Origin: Henricia sp. BOLD:AAB3569
Taxonomy: Eukaryota; Echinodermata; Asteroidea; Spinulosida; Echinasteridae
Length of the DNA stretch: 64,000 bases
Direction of reading: 5' to 3'
Assembly: GCA_037783545.1 (NCBI GenBank)
Contig: JBBELK010000024.1
Location: 744,001 to 808,000, forward strand
Shown here: piece after piece, positions 62,237 to 64,000 of the stretch
How the letters are laid out: each line of letters starts with the position of its first letter
Numbering within the stretch: position 1 is the stretch's first letter
Position numbers and translations under genes: made by a program
The notes under the pieces: model-generated
The model's input: only the letters and a program-made list of their open reading frames with translations
Database searches by the model: none
Told to the model about the DNA's origin: nothing

Positions 62237-62579
62237 TCAGGAGCCTGTTCAGATTTTTTTCCCCAGAAAATGTATTTCGTTTTAACCTAAGTATCTAAAT
62301 ACCTCTCCAAAATGGGAAGGAAACAATGAAATTTACAATCTCCAATTTAGATGTGGAAGCAAAAAATGTTAGTTTAATTACTGCACTGCTTTATAGAATG
62401 AGTATATTAATTTACAAAACATTGTGGTTTTTTTTTACAATATGCTTGAAAATTTACGAATATATGCAAAATTTCAGAATGGTAATGAGAAAAATATGAC
62501 AAATCATATGGTATCAAAATCTCAACACCCATGGTAAAAATGGGAGGTTCAAAAATGTGAACTGGACATGCTCCTTTAA
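62237..62579 (+). mobile_element. TTAA-type element, family A
   Basis: Body colinear with 12123-12463. The right end CTGGACATGCTCCTTTAA is well kept, the left end AGGAGCCTGTTCAGA less so. The small minus-strand frame inside is a repeat shadow. Confidence 0.82.
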
Positions 62580-63663
62580 GTAAAACCATTCTGCTTTTTC
62601 ACCAACTTTATCAAACCTTATACCAGACGATTTTTTTCTAACCATTTTCTCTACCAAGGTAAAATAAACTGACCAATTTCAGTTAAAGTTTGCAGCTAAA
62701 ATACTTTATCAAATCAAATGTAAGTCAGCCAGGTTTAAAAAACAGTTCATAAGGTGACAACAAAGTGGCCAGTAACTTGAAGTTTTTCTCTTTTATACAG
62801 CTTCAGATTTTCTTCTCTGCCACAAAAGACAAAAATGCCTTTATCAATTTGGTATTAAAACTGGACAGGTCACGAGCCAGTGAGAGGACACTTTAACCAT
62901 TATTATGGTCAATGGCCAAAAAAGGGCTGTTGTCAGAATAAGAGATCAAGGCCTTTGAGCATAATTCACCAAGTTGATAAAATAGGCCTCCTGAGACTTG
63001 TAACAATACCAAGTTCATGTATGGCGTCCGCCCAGTCTAATAGAGCCAATTCATTAAAATCAATTCTCTAGCAAACCCCGAGATCAAGGTGGATTACTTG
63101 TGATGCAAATGACACACAAAAACTGACAGGTTACTATACTAATAATCATATTCAATTTAGTGGAAAAGAGAAAGCATCTTTGACCTTTTTGTGTAAAGAT
63201 GAAACAAAATTTTCACAGTTCTACAGAGATTACTATTTTTGAAGACCACCTCCCTCCCCGAAATATTACTTTTTTGTCACTACCACGAAATGTGAAAATT
63301 TTTCAATGCATGTTATTGTTAAATCCAATGCAGTCCCTCGATCTCCTTTCTACCCCTTTCTACGCTTTGTAGATCCATGAAAATGTTGAAAACTTGGACA
63401 GCCCTTGATTCTGCACAATAACATTTCTTCACAGAATACTTGGGATGAAACTGTGCCAAAACTAGCTTGACAGATGAAGGACTTTAAACAAGGAACACAT
63501 TGTTGACTTGAGTCTCAGGGTTGATCTATAAAGTGACAAGGGCAAGGCTTCCATATTCCTCAAAAAGTTGTGTGGGAACCATTAGTTAAAGGGCACAACT
63601 ACTGGCTGTTCAAGTTGTGGACGTTTTAGGCCTACTGTGCTCAGTGTCAGTATTGCCTTGCTG
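62580..63663. other. Non-coding DNA, nothing recognised
   Basis: No exon, tRNA or terminal repeats found. Confidence 0.4.
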
Positions 63664-64000
63664 AGTAACACCGTGTTACACTCGAACCGGCAAAGGTGGA
63701 TACAGACCCAGCATTTTTATTGCGACCGCAAAACTGAACATTTGTCGTGTTTACATGCATCCCAAATAGACTTCAACTCGCCTTCCGAAACCGCAAAAGT
63801 CACCACTAATTGTAACTGCAGCGCATGCGTGAGCTGTTAGGTGTTGCGGTACTAGTGTCAGATTGGTCAATTAAATCTACATGTACTACACGGCGGGCAC
63901 TGCCCCAAGGACACCCAAATTGCCGAAAATCTGTATTCGGGTAGCGTCTACATTACAAGTGACCTTGACAATTGCAGGGTTCAACCCCAGGTCCAATTTG
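63664..64000 (+). mobile_element. Repeat family H, partial (runs off the window)
   Basis: Colinear with the reverse complement of 36797-37222, from GCATTTTTATTGCGACCGC to GTGACCTTGACAATTGCAGG. Confidence 0.7.

Overview
This 64 kb window looks like nuclear DNA of an animal, probably a marine invertebrate. It is AT-rich, repeat-dense and intron-bearing. It carries a Ty3/gypsy integrase, a CR1/L2-like LINE remnant, tRNA-derived SINEs and many short inverted-repeat DNA transposons, and the palindrome TACATGTA is everywhere. An echinoderm-like or other deuterostome source fits, but that is an impression and not proven by any marker gene. There are no bacterial operons, CRISPR arrays or rRNA genes.

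Layout. 1-2.3 kb: the 3' end of a Ty3/gypsy-type element (integrase core, C-terminal domain, a Pro-rich repeat, a probable polypurine tract and LTR start), with a 107-bp direct repeat recurring at 3.7 kb. 5.8-6.8 kb: a LINE reverse-transcriptase remnant interrupted by a SINE. 7-23 kb: non-coding DNA filled with SINEs, MITEs and foldback elements; the clearest are a 2-kb element carrying eight copies of one 14-mer (17-19 kb) and a 647-bp foldback element with a perfect 9-bp target duplication (20.2-20.8 kb).

23,216-55,922: a direct tandem duplication of a unit of about 16.36 kb, joined at 39,576 with 3-bp microhomology. The first 14.2 kb of the two copies are almost identical. The last 2.1 kb are clearly more diverged.

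54,836-59,552, minus strand: the one convincing host gene segment, a giant internal exon (1,572 codons) of a low-complexity, probably disordered scaffold-like protein that I cannot name. A tiny possible upstream exon lies at 61,554-61,581. The duplication boundary cuts this exon, so a 361-codon, frame-intact C-terminal piece sits again at 38,492-39,578. If the gene has more exons they lie at lower coordinates, so most of the duplicated unit would be intron. 59.6-64 kb: intron or upstream DNA with three more repeat elements and a cluster of nuclear-receptor-type half-sites.

Most short open frames in the window are chance frames or lie inside repeats, and those inside the duplication appear twice.
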